From contig OU452204.1 of assembly GCA_911728435.2 (NCBI GenBank), positions 2,170,001 through 2,234,000 of the forward strand: a stretch of DNA of 64,000 nucleotides, written 5' to 3'. Below the pieces are notes generated by a model. The model ran no database searches and had not been told where the DNA came from. It saw nothing but the letters and a program-made list of their open reading frames with translations. Shown here in pieces: positions 1-12,128 of the stretch. The stretch is from Apoderus coryli. Lineage: Eukaryota > Arthropoda > Insecta > Coleoptera > Attelabidae. Position 1 is the stretch's first letter. Every line of letters starts with the position of its first letter. The position numbers and the translations under genes are program-made.

Positions 1-262
1 CTCGGATTGTTATCAAAGTACGAAGTAGGTAGTATACCATTATTCTGAATAGTATATCGACGGTTAATCTTCCGTTTGTTATTAAGACGCAGGCCAAAGT
101 TACTAAAATTCTGATGTGATGAAAACGCGAGCATCTGGAATTCTTCTATTTAGATAGCGCCTACGATATTCACAAACTACCGCTTCCTGCATTTGCATCA
201 CAAAATCCGTAGCAAAAATGAATATCTGCGTATTGGTTGTAATAAAAAAGCATTGTTCAGAT

Positions 263-1080
263 CATAGAAATCTTATATTATATATGTACTCTAGGATGCT
301 AATTAAATCCAGCCGAATACCAAAAAGTGTAACGGGTATGCAGAGTTTTCACGAACTACGCATGCTCCTCAGTAACTTATTTTCAGTACAGAGCTGCCAT
401 ATTTAAAACTATTTTGTCGTTCGCCTTACAGAATTTATGCGACATATCTGTTTTATAAATAAATCCATATCTTGCGCCATACGAAACTGCTTGACAAAAT
501 CAAATAATTAAATGTTATCGGTAAAATTGCATACTGTTTAGTTTTCAGCAATATGAACGAAACATTTTTTTCCAAATCTTATTAAATTTAGGAGATTTCG
601 CAACAGCGTCTGTTTTCGCAAATGACGTTTCTCGTAGTGGGAATATCTGTCAGAGTCGGCTTCACAACAATTCAGATAGGTTTTATAATTGAGTTATGGT
701 TTTATTCGTGGTATATTTTAATTGTTGATAGATATACCTATTTGTGATTAAAATTGTTTTTAATATTTGTTATTTTGGTTTTAGTTCGTTTATTTAACAA
801 ACAATGAGGTGTATAGTGGTGTGGTGTAAAAATGAAGGTCTCGTTCCTGGTATTAAATATTTTCAGTAAGTTATTGTTTCGGGTTTCTAACAGTCTCAGT
901 TTGAGTCAATATGATACCATTGACATGATACTCATTTTTAGCTTGACAAAAAAAAGACATGATGTTTGGATGCGGGCATTGGGATCCTAGTACAGAAAAT
1001 GTATGTGATGGGAATGTCATAATGCAGTAAGCATTTCGCTGCAGAAGATATCATTTGTAGAGAAGACGGCAAGAGGATTA
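263..1080 (+). repeat. Segmental duplication, copy 1 (partner 50664-51481)
   Basis: The 818 bases are colinear with 50664-51481 at a constant offset of 50401, apart from one extra base near 1021. I noticed about 17 substitutions, so identity is near 98%. The unit holds upstream sequence plus the first THAP exon, its intron and part of the second exon. On the right the similarity stops exactly where RepA begins. The hexamer ACCCTC is shared by both sources at that junction. Confidence 0.9.
804..1080 (+). pseudogene. THAP-domain gene fragment, copy 1 (truncated)
   Basis: Exon 1 starts at ATG 804 and encodes MRCIVVWCKNEG..., with the C-x4-C pair of a THAP zinc finger, and runs to a GTAAGT donor at about 865. 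A second exon after a TTTTTAG acceptor (about 943) continues with KKRHDVWMRALGS, the usual THAP W region, but meets an in-frame TAG. A shifted frame carries the C-x2-H part (CSKHF in the sister copy). An extra A near 1021 disrupts this copy further. It then ends abruptly in RepA, so the AVP box is missing. THAP domains bind DNA in host regulators and in P-type transposases. This copy cannot make a complete domain. Confidence 0.65.
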
Positions 1081-1888
1081 CCCTCTTTTAAACCCCTTGC
1101 GTACGCTCAATGTTAATCACCACCTATAAATATCCTGTAGTATTTTCGTACCAAATGTGGTTAAAATCCGTTAAGTGGTTTTTGAGTTATCACGGATTCA
1201 AATTTTTTCTGACCCTTTTATAGAATTTTCACGGACGCCTATGGTACATTGATTTTTGTCGTGTATTTTTAACACCAATTCAACTAGTTAAATATAAAAA
1301 TTTTTACATTTTAATTTTTTTTTATTTTACCCCTTTTTCTACTATTTATGAACGCCATTTTATAGGTTATATTCTATTAAAGCTATAAATAATCAGTTAA
1401 TATTTCTGCTATGTTTAAGAAGTACGTTTTTTTAAAATATTTTTTACCCCATTTTACACTATTTTCGAACGCCAATGTGGTCTAATATTTTATGTTAAAT
1501 ACTTTAGGTTATATTCAATTAAATGCGTAAAAAATTATGCAGTATTTCGAATAAGTTTAAGAACTATGAATTTTTTTAATTTTTGAACCCTCTTTTAAAC
1601 CCCTTGCCTACGCTCAATGTTTCCCAAAATCTAATCAGCTCCTTGCCATGTCCAATAGTATTTTTGTACCAAATTTGGTTAAAATCTGTTAAGCGGTTTT
1701 TGCGTTTTCGTGCATACAGACAGACAGACAGACAGACAGACTGACAGACATTTTTTTAAAACTACTTATTTATGTATAAAATGACCAAAAACAAGTATTT
1801 CCGGTGAAATTAAAAAAAAATTTTTTTCATGAAACTAATGGTCTCCATATATACATATATTACATATATGATATGGAGAGCTAAAAAT
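1081..1888 (+). repeat. RepA copy A1 (5'-truncated)
   Basis: This is the 3' part of the RepA family. It contains the CTCTTTTAAACCCCTTGC module, a short GACA repeat at about 1720-1750, the segment TTTCCGGTGAAATT and the terminal hairpin ending ATATGGAGAGCTAA. It begins in mid-module at the ACCCTC junction with the THAP duplication. Confidence 0.8.
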
Positions 1889-1904
1889 GCTACATAAAAG
1901 AATT

Positions 1905-2445
1905 GGTTTTTATTTATTTATTTATTTATTTATTCTCCAAATGACATTACAAAATGTATAGAAATCGTCAACGTAAAAAAAAAAACTGAAATTTTAAATA
2001 TATAGGTACATACAATATTTACAATCTTCACATATAAAATAACACATAATTGTAAATTCATAAAGACTATTAAACATTTAATGTATAAGACACATGTCAA
2101 AACACAACAGTTTCTAAATAACAGTTACTCGGGCATCCCGAGAAAAATACTCGTTAACAGAATATATCGCCTCAGATACAAGAAACGATTTTAGTAACAC
2201 TGAGAACTTCTTAATTTCGTTTATAGACTTCAAGTTATCTGGCAGTTTATTATAGATCATGATCCCCCGGCAATAAATTGACCTCTGAGTCAAATTGTAT
2301 TTAAACTTGTTTATGTGTAAGTCGTTTCGACTCCTTGTATTTACAGTGTGTATATCACGGGTTTGTGGAAAATTCTTTAAATTTTTTTGAATAAAAATAC
2401 ATACTTCATAAATGTATAGAGCGTATATCGTTAAAATATTAAATT
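1905..2445 (-). pseudogene. LINE ORF2 C-terminus and A/T-rich tail, 5'-truncated
   Basis: Read on the minus strand, 2440 to about 2125 encodes NTRSRNDLHINKFKYN, RGIMIYNKLPDNLKS and VNEYFSRDARVTVI followed by a stop. This is the C-terminal tail typical of Jockey/CR1-type LINE ORF2 proteins. An (AAATA)n-like tail lies at 1912-1940, the expected 3' end for this orientation. No RT core remains. It sits between two oppositely oriented RepA pieces. Confidence 0.7.
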
Positions 2446-3412
2446 TCTCACAGGCGTTCGAAAATAGTATAAAAAAAGGGTCAAAAACGAAAAAAAATGT
2501 TTCTCAAATATACCAGAAAAATTGGCTAATTATATATAGCTTTGATATAAGAAATCTTAAAAAATGTAGCATAAAATTTTTATTTACATGGGCGTTCGTA
2601 AATAGTAGAAAAAGGGGTAAAATAAATAATAATTAAAATGTAATTTTTTTTATATTTAACTAGTTGAATTGATGTTAAAAATACACGACAAAAATTAATG
2701 TACCATAGGCGTCCGTGAAAATTCTATAAAAAGGTCAGAAAAAATTTGTATCCGTGATAACTCAAAAACCATTTAACGGATTTTAACCACATTTGGCACG
2801 AAAATACTACAGGATATTTATAGGTGGTGATTAACATTGAGCGTAGGCAAGGGGTTTAAAAGAGGGTTCAAAAATTTAAAAAATCACAGTTCTTAAACTT
2901 ATCCGAAATATTGAATAATTTTTCATAGTTGTGATAGAATATAACCTAAAAAATGTTACATAAAAGAATTGGTTCACACAGGCGTTCGAAAATAGTCTTA
3001 AAAAAAGGGGTCAAAAACGAAAAAACAAATGTTTCCCAAATATACCAGAAAAATTGGCTAATTATATATAGCTTTGATTTTTTTGAATTTTTATTTATAT
3101 AGGCGTTCGTAAATAGTAGAAAAAGGGGTAAAATAAAAAAATTAAAAAAAAAATTAAAATGTAAAAAATTTTATATCTAACTAGTTGAATTGGTGTTAAA
3201 AATTAATGTTCCATAGGCGTCCGTAAAAATATGTACGTATAAATAGTGCCTCCAAAGAGAAGAAAAAGGCACAAAACCCGATACTTAAAACAAATAGCTG
3301 ATGTCTAAAACAAAACAAAAATTTATTAAATTTAGATAAATGACAAAAAGGTCATACAATTATTACTTTTACACTTAAATATGGAGAGTTATTCGTGCCT
3401 CGAGGGCAACAG
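2446..3412 (-). repeat. RepA copy A2 (reverse, truncated)
   Basis: Carries the RepA internal modules in reverse (GGCGTTCGAAAATAGT, GGCGTTCGTAAATAGTAG, CATTGAGCGTAGGCAAGG). It ends with the family's 5' terminus, seen here as TCGTGCCTCGAGGGCAACAG. The inner end, which should hold the GACA tract and hairpin, is missing. Confidence 0.8.
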
Positions 3413-5115
3413 TTTATTTTGTTGTAAATTGAGCAAAGAATCCAGCAATAATTTTTACTTAAAAAAACATACCTTTTAAATTCATTAAAATTGCATGTGT
3501 CCGTACGCACTCCACTGGTGGAAGTAAAATCTTATTTTTTACAGAAAAAGATGTATCTAAATTATCTATCCAAACGTGCCAAATTTCATTTAAATATCTA
3601 AAGTAGTCTTAAAAATATTAATAAATTTGGAATTTGCCTCTAAAGTTTCTGCCTTCGAAACTGGACCACCCGGTATACTGAAAATTGTCTAATTTGGATT
3701 AACTACGAATAATTATTATGTCCTTCAATTAATATTTTAGATTATACATCCATGGTGCTTTTTCGCAAGAATATGGATTATCTAAATGCAAAAATGATAT
3801 GGACGAAGGCGTTAGTGATGATAATGCTACAGGTAGTTTCACAAAAATTAAGCAAGTGGAGAAACTTTCATTATGATTTAGAATGTTCGTATTCTACCAC
3901 TATGTAATATTTCTAATAGGCCAATAGGTAGGTACACTTAACTCTCTGTCGGAGTTTGGAAAAGTAAAAATCTTTTGACAGTTTCTTTTGCCCATCAAAT
4001 TAAAAGGACGACGCTTCTAAGATTACGAAAGGTAGAATATGAATTTAATTAATTTTAAAATTGTAAGAAAAATAGAATATTCATAAATTACCTGACTTAT
4101 TTAAGGTTATTTACTTCGTTAGATCCGATAAACCTCTAATTATATTAAGGTGCAGTAGTTACTTAGGTATTTAATACCAGGTACGTACGCAATGTGTCAT
4201 AATGTGTTAAATGTTACATTATCCACCTATTTACCCAATTAATTTTAAGAGAAACTTGTTTTAATACAATATAAAAGATTGCGCTATGTGAACGCAAAAA
4301 ATTTCATGATGAAATTAAAGCACAATAACATTTTATCCTAAGTGGTATAATATGTAAGTGTATTAATTATACAGTAAATGGTAAAAGTTGTGCAATTAAT
4401 AGTTTAAAGATTTCTATATTCCTGGAATTCTGTAATTAAACGTGAGATCACGACTCGCTTGTCAGACCGAATTGCAATATTCATTTGCCAACATCTGTTT
4501 TAGAACAGCAGAATCGGTAAATTTTTGTAAAAAATGAAAAGGAGATTTATTGTATTTTAGTTATCAACATATATTTTTTATTTAATTGAAAATACACTGC
4601 TCGTGCAGACTAATACCATCGAACGGTGGTATAATCCTCCACTTACTGACCAGGAATATAACAATCAGTTGTATGAACAATATTATAAAAATATCAAATT
4701 TACAATCGTACTTAACAATTTAACTTATCTTAACTAATTATTATATATCATGTTTACCAATTTATGGTATATAGAATTGAAAAAATAGTGTCGTATTTGA
4801 GCAGTAGTGCAGCTGAATATGTCAACGCTGTCAGACACAGAAGAACAAACCGAACACATGACACACATGGGAGAGTGTAATAGAACGTTAGTGCGAGCAG
4901 TTAGTAAAGTTTGGGACGTGAAAATTCAAACTACTAAATAACTCAATTTGTTATTAATCAACTTGAATATAAACAGGAATGAAAAATAATCAGGACGAAT
5001 GGAAAGAGGCAATGCGTTATACCTTCGCAATAACACGTCATGGGGAAAGCCAACTGTACCACAAATATTTATAAAATCTTATTTGAACATTCTAAACATA
5101 GGTCAAATATTTCGG
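3413..5115. other. Unassigned AT-rich stretch
   Basis: I see no convincing gene. One exon-like piece at about 3740-3831 is open on the plus strand between a TTTTAG and a GGTAGT, but it matches nothing I recognise. The rest is low-complexity AT-rich DNA. Confidence 0.4.
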
Positions 5116-5119
5116 ATTC

Positions 5120-7060
5120 CACATATATAGTAAGCATCCTCATTTCAAATTAGAGACAATATCATTAATAAAAGCAGAGGTCCCAAAACAGAACCTTGAA
5201 GGACACCAGAGGTGACATCTATTATAGGAGACTGAAGTAAATAGAATCCAAGTGATCGAATGCTTTTGAAAAATCTGTGTAAGCAACATCAACCTGGACA
5301 CCCTTATCAAGTTGTTGGGAAAGACATTGTGATATCTGAATAAGATTTGTTGTTGTAGATCGACCGTGAAGAAAACGATGTGGCTTATAAGTGAGTTGCT
5401 CTGTGATAGGAGTTTTTCATGAATTATTATTTCAAACCATTTTCCAAAGTTTCAAATTAAAGCAATAGGACGATAGTTTTCTATATTAGACCTATCTCTC
5501 TTTTTAAGAACAGGACAAATCCTCGACGCTTTCCATATTTCGGGAAAAGTTAAAGAGCGGAAGCTTAAATTAAACAAAAACATAGGCACAATATTTAATA
5601 AAAAATGTAGTTATAAATTTCAATTTTGAATGTATCTCTCTTATCTATTAAAAATATGATATCCTTCCCATTTGTTAATGTTTTTAAGCAACCTTGCACT
5701 TTAAATGCTCAATGTTTCTATGCGGATGTCCATTATCAAAAATAATTGGCGCTTGTAATTTTATCCATTTTACTGTATTTTAACAAATACCAACTCAATC
5801 TGACATTCACTATCAAATATTCCATGTCAGTGCATCCTACATTACGTTAAATATTGCATCAAATCATCGAATGATTAGTAACTAATCATACTTGAATATA
5901 ATTTTTAATTCAAAATAACTTTACTTTATAACATATTTTTCTGTATTGTAAAAAATAAAGGTACCTGTACTTTACTCTTGTGTAATCATATTTTTTGCCA
6001 AACCTGGACCATGCAGAACTTTTTATCAATAATAAATTTTTTCACGAAACCAACAATAAAAAAGTTTTCCTTATGGTTCCAAATTAAATAGACCCTAGAC
6101 CCACTGTATAATTGTAGGAGTAAACCAGGGAGGATATTGATTATTTCTCTAAAAATAAAGCGGGACATGACTGGAGATAAGTTTTTCATAAAACAATGTC
6201 TCCACTGACCTCCAACTCTGAAAAGCTGGTATTCAACATTTCATTATATAGCGAATCGAGTTTACCATGTTCATCAGATAAAGTTATTACCACATACCAA
6301 GGGTGGATGATGAGAGTCTATCAGCAGCATGAAATTCTCTGCACGGGAAATTGAGGACGCTCGCCCCAAAACCAGATACAGTATGTATTCTGTTATTACT
6401 ATTTAGTACAAAATTATACTGATTTATACTTAAAAATTCTGAAAATTTTTGCAAAATTGTAGTATTTTTATACATGAAATTTTAATTATTAACGATTTTT
6501 ACGTATGTCACTTTAATAACATTATTTATTATTATTAAAATTATGAGATTATCATCATTATCAAAATTACCAGAATTAACAATTTCTTCAAATAAAGTAT
6601 CACATATCTGAATAGTTTGGTTCGGGGGAATATAGACTACAAATATCTAAATAAGAGCACGACCAAAACACAGCCGATACCAAGTCACAGTACTCTGAGT
6701 ATCCAATTTATGTACCAAGTTATCTTTGATCGCAATAAAAACGACATCACCCCTCGTAGTGTGAGTCTTTTCAAAATTGCGATCCGTTCTAAAATCCTTA
6801 GAATTCTCAGTTAAACTACGAACATTTTGACACAAAACAGGGTATGTTTGTCTATGAGTCCCATGCAGCGTGATTTATATCCGTAAGCTTCGAGTGCAGA
6901 GAGTTAATACATTTATTTGTTGATGAGGGACAGTCAGCAAGGTGGGGGTTCAACAAGCATTTAGGACAATACCTCACTAGACTTACATTGCTTGGAATAT
7001 TTATTCAAACCACAGCACTTATAACACACTTTGATTTGAAGAGCGTCATATTACACACTT
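5120..7060 (-). pseudogene. Degenerate Jockey/I-like LINE (zinc knuckle, EN, RT remnants)
   Basis: Pieces of a non-LTR retrotransposon lie in order on the minus strand. Near 6975-7040 is a zinc-knuckle-like segment (CYKCCGLNKYSKQC) of an ORF1 protein. Near 6590-6840 is an endonuclease start (CQNVRSL..., then VVYIPP). Near 5130-5590 are RT blocks: FPEIWKASRICPVLKK, NIENYRPIAL, HRFLHGRSTTTNLIQ, YTDFSKAFDHLD and the QGSVLGPLL box. Stops and frameshifts are frequent and the FADD catalytic box is not visible, so the copy is dead. It looks older than the LINE at 37.1-40.8 kb. Confidence 0.75.
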
Positions 7061-7261
7061 ATCAAATTCAACAAAGAGTGTTTTATTCTTTGAAAGCCCC
7101 GTATATGTGACAGTATCGATGTCAAGAATTGCCTGTTACACATTCGTTTCCGGGTTGACTAAATTTTTATTACTTTGCACACCTCTCAAAATTTCGTAAA
7201 GGTAGAATACTATTTACGATGTTTTTAGGACACTGTTTTGATTATTAGATAATATGTTTCC

Positions 7262-8583
7262 GTATTCTGATGATGAAAACGGCAATATAATATATGTTTT
7301 GCCTCAACGAGCTCGGAAAACACCAAAGGTCTTTAGTTGTACCTAATAATATTTGCGATAGGTATGTATCTTCACTTTTTTCTTATATTTTTAGATGATC
7401 TGATTCCATCAACATCTGAAGTAGAAAGTGAAAATATGTCTGGCAATGAGAACGATCAAAATAGTAAATGATTGGTGAACAGTGGTTGGCAATACTCAAA
7501 ATTTTGCTTCCAAGGCGAAGTGATTATGCTTATCACCAAGCATGGATCAAATCTGGTAAAGGTTCTAAGGCAAAACAAAACCGGAAGCCGTGGTTGAATA
7601 TAATAAAGCACAAGGATTTATTTTCTCGGACCAGTTACCGTCATATTCTTCCTCGGTAAGGTGCAGCGTGAAGTGTCGAATTACTAGGGAGTTAAGGCAA
7701 AACCAAGGACGTATACGTATCTCCATACGTAAACTTGAGATTTTGGTTATGTTTACACTAGATAAGCAGTCATTCAAAATAGAGTTAAGGTGCCATCCAA
7801 TTCGTATCGTATATGCGGAAGGTAGAGATAACACTTTACTTGAGAAAAAGACTCTTTTAGATTTTTCTACTTCCATTTACTATGTTGTTAATATTAGGTA
7901 TTGTTTTTTTAATCATTAACCAAATACCTATATATCCTATTATGTATACCTATAAACAATAACAGAAAAATGTTTATAATTGTTACAAAATAAACTACTA
8001 CTACTAATAATAATAAAGTATTTATTGCAAAATAGCTTAGCTTAATTTTTAATATAGATTCACAGTTTTTGTTGTTCTATTCTAGATATTCGTACAAGTT
8101 CATGTAATTCCGACAACAATCAGTTCAATACGTTTAAGTATACGATACGCGTAGAGGTACATATGTTTACGGCCTTCGTATCGTTAAACGTATCATAAAT
8201 TTAAAGAGCGCATGCGGAGATGTCAAAAGATACGTTTACGTATACGTCACTGGCTTTGCCTTAACTCCCTACTTACGGGCGCAAGTGTAGTAAACGCATG
8301 TTATGTATACAACAAAAACGAATCGAAAAAAGTTAGTATTATCGATTACAAGGAGAAATTGTGTTTGGAGCTGCTGTTCATGGGCAAAAAAATATTCCTC
8401 CACCAATTGCCCACCATCATAAGTACACAAATTTATTCAAGTAGCAAAAAAGCTGTTGTGTTATCTGCTCTCAACGTAATAAAAACACGCATGACCCATT
8501 ATATGCTATATCTAAAACCATACAAGTTACCACTAAATGCCAAGTGTGTATTGAGAAAATTTTCCAGACAATATTTTCCCTAA
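7262..8583 (+). pseudogene. piggyBac-type transposase pseudogene, interrupted by RepF1
   Basis: PiggyBac enzymes cut and paste DNA at TTAA sites. Visible pieces, in order: an acidic N-terminal stretch (DDLIPSTSEVESEN, about 7396); a mid-C-terminal block in a shifted frame (VVEYNKAQGFIFSDQLPSY, about 7590-7680); then, after the 583-bp RepF insertion, GASVVNACYVYNKNESKK (about 8280); and a decayed C-terminal zinc-finger region (KLPLNAKCVLRKF, about 8528-8566) that has lost most of its cysteines. The catalytic core between the first two blocks is gone. Family membership rests on the SDQ...YSSS, VVNA-YNK and cysteine-rich tail order known for piggyBac-derived proteins. Confidence 0.65.
7687..8269 (+). 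repeat. RepF copy 1 (TIR MITE, 583 bp)
   Basis: Termini are GGGAGTTAAGGCAAA at the left and its inverse at the right. Both are followed by a GACGTATACGTA-type subterminal segment. It is flanked by TACTA on the left and TACTT on the right, a near-perfect 5-bp duplication. It lies inside the piggyBac pseudogene. A 109-codon ORF across it (7590-7919) is not conserved as a gene and I treat it as chance. Confidence 0.85.
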
Positions 8584-8794
8584 AATAAAACATTAAATAC
8601 TAATTAGAATTATTTGTTGTATTCATATAAAATTAGGATACGTTGTATTTATATTGAGGTAGCATATCAGTTCTAATCTACCAAATGTATTTCATTTGAC
8701 ACAAAATAATGCTTAAATTACTAATAAATATTTAACTTTCATCTAAAGTCGGTGCTAAAATTATTTTATAATAGCCCAACGCCTCGCAAAACAA
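8270..8794. other. Tail of piggyBac remnant, then unassigned sequence
   Basis: The piggyBac C-terminus ends near 8583. The remaining ~210 bases before RepF2 are AT-rich and show nothing recognisable. Confidence 0.5.
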
Positions 8795-9370
8795 TAGGGA
8801 GTTAAGGCAAAACCAAGGACGTATACGTATCTCCATACGTAAACGTGAGATTTTGGTTATGTTTACACTAGATAAGCAGTCATACAAAATAGAGTTAAGG
8901 TGCCATCCAATACGTATCGTATATGCGGAAGGTAGAGATAACACTTTACATGAGAAAAAGACTATTTTAGATTTTTCTACTTCCATTTACTATGTTGTTA
9001 ATATTATTGTTTTTTTAATTAATAACCAAATACCTATATATTTTATTATGTATACCTATAAACAATAACAGAAAAATGTTTATAATTGTTACAAAATAAA
9101 CTACTACTAATAATAATAAAATATTTATTGCAAAATAGCTTAGCTTAATTTTCAATTTAGATTGAGTTTTTAATGTTCTATTCTAGATATTCGTACAAGT
9201 TCATGTAATTCCGACAACAATCGGTTCAATACGTTTAAGTATACGATACGCGTAGAGGTACATATGTTTACGGCCTTCGTATCGTTAAACGTATCATAAA
9301 TTTAAAGAGCGCATGCGTAGATGTCAAAAGATACGTTTACGTATACGTCACTGGCTTTGCCTTAACTCCC
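8795..9370 (+). repeat. RepF copy 2 (TIR MITE, 576 bp)
   Basis: Same orientation and nearly the same sequence as RepF1, with the same GGGAGTTAAGGC termini. Flanks are CAATA and TAATA, again four of five bases matching. It lies 525 bp from copy 1. Confidence 0.85.
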
Positions 9371-9429
9371 TAATATCCCACAATAAATGTACGTAAAGCG
9401 TGCTATGCTTTAGCATACACGGCATACAC

Positions 9430-9456
9430 CTAAGATCTAGGAGTTTCTAGATCTGT
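9430..9456. repeat. Micro-palindrome flanked by 9-bp direct repeats
   Basis: A 27-bp imperfect palindrome with arms around AGATCTAG / CTAGATCT lies between two exact copies of GGCATACAC (9421-9429 and 9457-9465). It resembles the insertion at 42202-42225 in sequence and the one at 57581-57600 in layout. Confidence 0.7.
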
Positions 9457-9513
9457 GGCATACACACATATGTATACCAGAATGTATATTCACGTGGCAA
9501 TCTGGTCTAGGCT

Positions 9514-9570
9514 ACTGTGTATACTCAAAGCATAGATAAACAAACATTATCTATGCTCAAAGATACACAG
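9514..9570. repeat. Imperfect hairpin, 57 bp
   Basis: CTGTGTATACTCAAAGCATA at the left pairs with TATGCTCAAAGATACACAG at the right, allowing a few mismatches, around a short A/C-rich loop. No direct repeats are evident at its flanks. Confidence 0.55.
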
Positions 9571-9770
9571 GACAGTCAAATATCTCTTTACCGATTTCTT
9601 TGAAATTTGGCAGCGTAGGTACTTGCTAGAAATGACCCGAACTAGATCTAAATTAATACAACTTTTTTATCTCTTGTATTTTTTTCACATTTCGTTTACG
9701 CGATAAAAATTTAAAACATTTTAAACATACCAAGAATACTTGCGGTTATGCTAGCAACAACAGAGACCGT

Positions 9771-9838
9771 AATTTTCGAAATTCAATTCAAGATAGTCTC
9801 TCAAATATTCTAATGGATCGTCGCCATAGGACACCCTG
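9771..9838 (-). repeat. Diverged RepB-like terminus
   Basis: The segment ending GCCATAGGACACCCTG followed by TA matches the RepB right terminus (CACCGTAGGACACCCTG). About 50 upstream bases are also alignable (AATTCAATTC, AGTCTCTCAAAT, TCTAATGG). The partner arm is not recognisable. Confidence 0.6.
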
Positions 9839-12128
9839 TATGTGTATATTCATTCATATATTCCTTTCAAATATAAGATGTAAGGGAACCTATACAAAGC
9901 ATTTTAAAAAAATTCTATTTGAAATTAAAATTTTTATAACAATTATTATGTCATACATTGTAGAAATCCCACATCACATAAGTGAGCAAATAATCGTCAT
10001 ATGTAATCTAGATTCGATATTCTGACCTTATAACAAATTTCTTACAAATTATTTCATATCCTATTCGCGCTGTGAAAAGGATGTTTGATCTTGTGTAGGC
10101 ACCTACCTAGGAATATGTAGCAAGAATTATGATATAATAATGTACTCGATAGAGTATCAGATACCCATCAGATTGTTGTAATGTGTGTTGTCAGATAGAT
10201 TGTAACCATATTTATTTTATTACTTTAGGTTTTTTATAATGTCAATTAATTTAATTATTAATTAGATACAGTTGGAGGAAATTAGTATTGTATTGTACAT
10301 AGCGGATGTAAGAAAAAAATTACTTAATAGACGAATATATTTTAGACATCAAAGCATCTTATTTTTTATACAGAATTTATTCGACCAGCCACAGATTTTT
10401 GCGGCTGCAAACTTTGGTTGCTGGATCTAAAAAACATGAGGGAAAGATTTGAGCAAAAGGTTCCAAAAATTAATCGATTCGTCATAGCAGGTGGTTATTT
10501 GGTTTGCAACGAATTCTCGAGCCGAATTAAAAATTTTATTTCATACATTTGAGATTTTATTAATCGATTTATTTAATAACCGATGCTGTAGTGTTTGCTC
10601 TGCACCGGTTCCTCGTTATTTTCCAACACGCCGCGACTAGCCCTTAGGCCTATGTACAAAATTGCAAAAAGTTAGTTAGTGGGCCTAAATAAAACATTCT
10701 CTTTTCAATAAAAATGGTCCCAAGTGAATAAGTCTAATAACTGTCGATTTAGCCGATTTGAAAAGGGCCATGTACGTGTTAGGCCTGTTTATATGGTCCT
10801 ATGTACCAGACAGATTGAAATTTATAGCATAGAACGGCCTAATAGGCCTAAAGAATATGGGCCTATGTGATCTTAGGTCTTTTTAATATTACCTTCTATT
10901 TTGATTTTTTGAGCCCAACTGCCACTTATTAAAAGTATATCTAAATTTATGGGTCTGCTATGTGAACTTCGGCCATGTTATTATTCAATAAATACACTTG
11001 AAAAAGGCTCAATTGCAACACAGAAAAATAATACCTTATACTATTTGGTCCAGTCGATACTTAAACCAATACTAATAATAATAATCAAAATGTTTGATAG
11101 TCAAAAAGGGCCTAAGTTTTGCGCTTTCTAAAAATGGGGCTTAAGTAACGATTTTGAGGGCTTATGTGAATGTCAGATTTATGGCATATGTGAGTTAGGC
11201 CAAAGTGTAGGAGCCTGACAAACAAAAATATGTTAATAAAAATAAAACCACCCACTAATTATAAATATCATTACAATTATTACATTTCTAATAACATGCT
11301 GGCCAAATTTTATTTAATTCGGATAAAGCGTTTTTATTTAAGGACTGTTTTGTAAAAATTTACAAATGCTAGATTATCTCCAAACTTGATTTTGGTAGAT
11401 AGGTAGGCCCTTTTTTGACCAATTCACAGAAATATGAAAAATGAACTCAGCGTCTAAAAATACATGCCTCTAAAAAACATTGACAAATTTTGTACATTTG
11501 CTTAGAAATTATTGACATTTCTGATGATTTTTAACTGCGACTTTAGAAAATCGTAGCTTGAAAACGATGGGGTTACCTGTATCTATGAATTTGATTTGAT
11601 TGATTCGAAAATATTTATTTTGTTCTTAAAGTAGTTTAAGTTAATCTTGGTACACCCTGTATGTTAAATACCGTGTTCTTAAATTAATCGTCTTGTAAAA
11701 CAGTGCCATGTATCGCAATTGTGTGTTATCGATCTTGCTGATATGGGTGTTAAGTCACAAATTTACAATGCTGGTAAACTGTTTGCCCCAGAAAGTCTGC
11801 ATATGAAAATATACTTTTCTAAAGGTTTTATGTCAATAACCCCTCTTAGGACTTGCAAGACGCACAAGATCCAACTTCTATATTATAACAAAACTAGTTT
11901 AAGTACCTACTATTTTTTAGAGCTGAAAATTTTGTGTTTATCTACCTATTTAGGAAATTAGGATAGATCTTTAGTTTTTTGTGCCAAGGAATTAAATGTT
12001 TCTTTGATTCCGTTATTTCCTTTGAAATTTATTTAAATACGAATACCTAATATTAAACACTGTCTCAATTACTTAGCTGCTTCCTTAAAAGTTTACCCCT
12101 CGTGCCCATAAGATTGGATACGCCACTG
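9839..12128. other. Unassigned region; GGCCTA motif cluster and a stray TIR end
   Basis: No gene is supported. Between about 10625 and 11215 the words GGCCTA/GGCTTA followed by A/T-rich bases (e.g. GGGCCTATGT, GGGCCTAAGT, GGGCTTATGT) recur about ten times in otherwise AT-rich sequence. At 11650-11661 TACACCCTGTA looks like the lone end of a TA/CAGGGTG foldback element. Short ORFs here (e.g. 10949-11131, 11719-11961) have no recognisable features. Confidence 0.4.

Noticed and set aside
2412..2636. 74-aa plus-strand ORF
   Set aside because: Reads through RepA modules in reverse; low complexity.
3740..3831. Exon-like open segment between TTTTAG and GGTAGT
   Set aside because: Splice signals this weak are expected by chance in AT-rich DNA and the peptide matched nothing I know.
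7590..7919. 109-aa ORF over RepF, similar in the other two RepF copies (8853, 54057)
   Set aside because: Similarity reflects the shared MITE sequence. The frame runs across the element border in copy 1 and no domain is recognisable.
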